A stretch of 6,271 nt of DNA from assembly GCA_937973565.1 (NCBI GenBank), contig CALJKQ010000010.1:1-6271 (forward strand), given 5' to 3'. The notes under the pieces are model-generated. The model searched no databases, was not told the origin of the DNA, and worked only from the letters and a program-made list of their open reading frames with translations. The position numbers and the translations under genes are program-made. Positions 5,097 to 6,271 of the stretch are shown piece by piece. The stretch comes from an uncultured Saprospiraceae bacterium (GTDB lineage Bacteria > Bacteroidota > Bacteroidia > Chitinophagales > Saprospiraceae). The stretch's first letter is position 1; the number at the start of each line of letters is the position of its first letter.

Positions 5097-6271
5097 ATGA
5101 AGAAACTCTCACTACTTTTATTTGTACTGCTTGGCCTTGCGACAATGGGTCTGGCCCAAAAGACCGTTACCGGCTCGGTAAAGGACTCTAAGGGCGAGCC
5201 GCTCATTGGGGCAAACGTCGTGGTACAGGGCACGAATGTCGGTACGGTTACCGACATTGATGGAATGTTTTCGATTGCCGTACCACAGGGCATGAAAAAA
5301 CTGGTCATTAGTTACATCGGTTTTTCAGATCAGGAAATCGATGTAACAGATCAAAATCAGGTTGAAGTTACCTTAACGGAAGGCCAATTGTTGGACGAAG
5401 TTGTGGTAACGGCAATGGGTACAGAAAGAAATTCCAGGAATGTAGTGTATGCAAACCAAACGGTTTCCGGTGAAGACCTTCTTTCTTTGCCCAACAAAAA
5501 CACGCTCGAAGCTTTGAGGGGTAAAACTGCCGGTGTGAGGTTAACCACCGGTTCAGGATCCGTAGGTGCTTCCACAAGAATCGTTTTGCGTGGTGAAGGA
5601 TCACTTACCGGTAACAACAACGCCCTGATCGTTGTAGATGGTATTCCAATCGACAATGAATCAACTTCCGGGGGTGCCGGTTCTTCTACTACCGGTTATG
5701 CCGATTACGGTAACAGGTTTAATGACATCAACCCTGATGACATCGAATCCGTAACCATCCTGAAAGGCCCTTCAGCTACTTCATTGTATGGTTCCCGTGG
5801 GGCTTCCGGAGTGGTTTTGATCAAGACCAAAACAGGAGCCGGCAACAAAGGGACCAATATGAAAATCAGTTTGAATTCTTCTTATTCAACAGAAGATGCC
5901 ATTGTGGTTTTAAAGCGTCAAGACAAATTCGGACAAGGGTATGACTCTGCTCACCTGGATTCAGGAGAAAACTGGTCATGGGGTCCTGCTTTGGACGGTG
6001 TGGTTAGACCTTGGACTTCTCCCATTGATACCGATGGAGATGGTGCTTTGGAAGCTTTGACAAGACCTTACAGTGCAGCGCCTAATCAGCTCAAAGAATT
6101 TTTCAATAGAGGTAACACCCTTTCCAATGCACTGTCAATATCTGGTTCGACAAAAGGGTTTACTTATTATGGTTCCTATTCTAACGTGAAGCAAAATGGT
6201 ATCCTTGACAATACATATTACAAGAGGAATACCCTTACATTTAGCGCAAGTGCTGAATTGAGCAGCCGATT
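5097..6271 (+). CDS. SusC/RagA family TonB-linked outer membrane protein, 5' part
   Basis: SusC-type proteins are TonB-dependent outer-membrane channels that work with a SusD lipoprotein lid to import glycans, peptides or other large nutrients. The first 391 codons are present and the frame runs off the window; full members have roughly 1000 residues. A signal peptide covers about 1-20 (MKK, hydrophobic core, cleavage probably after GLA). A carboxypeptidase-D regulatory-like beta-sandwich spans 22-98 (TVTGSVKDSKGEPLIGANV onward), and the TonB-box-like DEVVVTAMG is at 100-108. The plug domain covers about 119-247 with LRGKTAGV, IVVDGIPIDN and the family-typical SVTILKGPSATSLYGSRGASGVVLIKTK region (218-245). 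The beta-barrel begins after that. DTDGDGALE (311-319) resembles a calcium-binding loop. The start ATG follows an A/T-rich leader. The substrate cannot be told from this part. Confidence 0.95.
   Translation, partial: MKKLSLLLFVLLGLATMGLAQKTVTGSVKDSKGEPLIGANVVVQGTNVGTVTDIDGMFSIAVPQGMKKLVISYIGFSDQEIDVTDQNQVEVTLTEGQLLDEVVVTAMGTERNSRNVVYANQTVSGEDLLSLPNKNTLEALRGKTAGVRLTTGSGSVGASTRIVLRGEGSLTGNNNALIVVDGIPIDNESTSGGAGSSTTGYADYGNRFNDINPDDIESVTILKGPSATSLYGSRGASGVVLIKTKTGAGNKGTNMKISLNSSYSTEDAIVVLKRQDKFGQGYDSAHLDSGENWSWGPALDGVVRPWTSPIDTDGDGALEALTRPYSAAPNQLKEFFNRGNTLSNALSISGSTKGFTYYGSYSNVKQNGILDNTYYKRNTLTFSASAELSSR

Noticed and set aside
5081..5656. Minus-strand ORFs opposite the susC-like gene
   Set aside because: They are antisense to strongly recognisable signal peptide, regulatory and plug domains, and have no coding signals of their own.
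1..6271. CRISPR array, insertion sequence, prophage or defence island
   Set aside because: No spaced direct repeats, transposase, integrase or known defence genes are seen; the CPBP protease sits in a housekeeping cluster and is not evidence of immunity on its own.

Overview
The window reads as chromosomal DNA from a member of the Bacteroidota, possibly of the Saprospiria/Sphingobacteriia type, though the exact lineage cannot be fixed from the sequence alone. The evidence is a SusC/RagA-type TonB-linked outer-membrane protein, a PdxJ with the form typical of the phylum (SVNLNK near the N-terminus, HPRPDQRH), a short phosphatidylserine decarboxylase, promoter-like TAnnTTTG boxes, and A/T-rich translation starts without a clear Shine-Dalgarno sequence.

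Layout. Positions 1-185 are AT-rich non-coding DNA with a long near-perfect hairpin followed by nine T (82-147). This is either the terminator of a gene to the left or a control element of the next gene. Next comes a small ArsR-type winged-helix regulator (186-494, +), ending at a strong bidirectional terminator (511-538). Converging on it is a tight four-gene minus-strand cluster read from 3817 down to 591: a CPBP/Abi intramembrane protease, cdsA, psd and era. It starts from a good Bacteroidota promoter (3824-3831). The cdsA/psd junction is an ATGA overlap and psd/era overlap by 7 bases, so the cluster is very probably one transcript. Divergent from it is pdxJ (4096-4818, +). A structured AT-rich spacer with inverted repeats and a terminator follows, then the 5' part of a susC-like gene (5097 to the window edge, +), whose SusD partner would be expected beyond the edge.

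How the genes fit together. CdsA makes CDP-diacylglycerol, the precursor of phosphatidylserine, and Psd decarboxylates phosphatidylserine to phosphatidylethanolamine; the serine-adding enzyme PssA is not in the window. Era links the same transcript to small-subunit ribosome assembly. The CPBP protease is a membrane enzyme of unknown substrate. PdxJ makes pyridoxine 5'-phosphate and has no obvious link to its neighbours. SusC imports an unknown nutrient.

Most of this is ordinary core-genome content, and I did not find a convincing undescribed multi-gene system. The best second-look item is the start of cdsA: a plausible family-like N-terminus (MEEVLKT) lies in frame just upstream but is cut by a TGA codon, which suggests a nonsense mutation, a sequence error or an unusual start.
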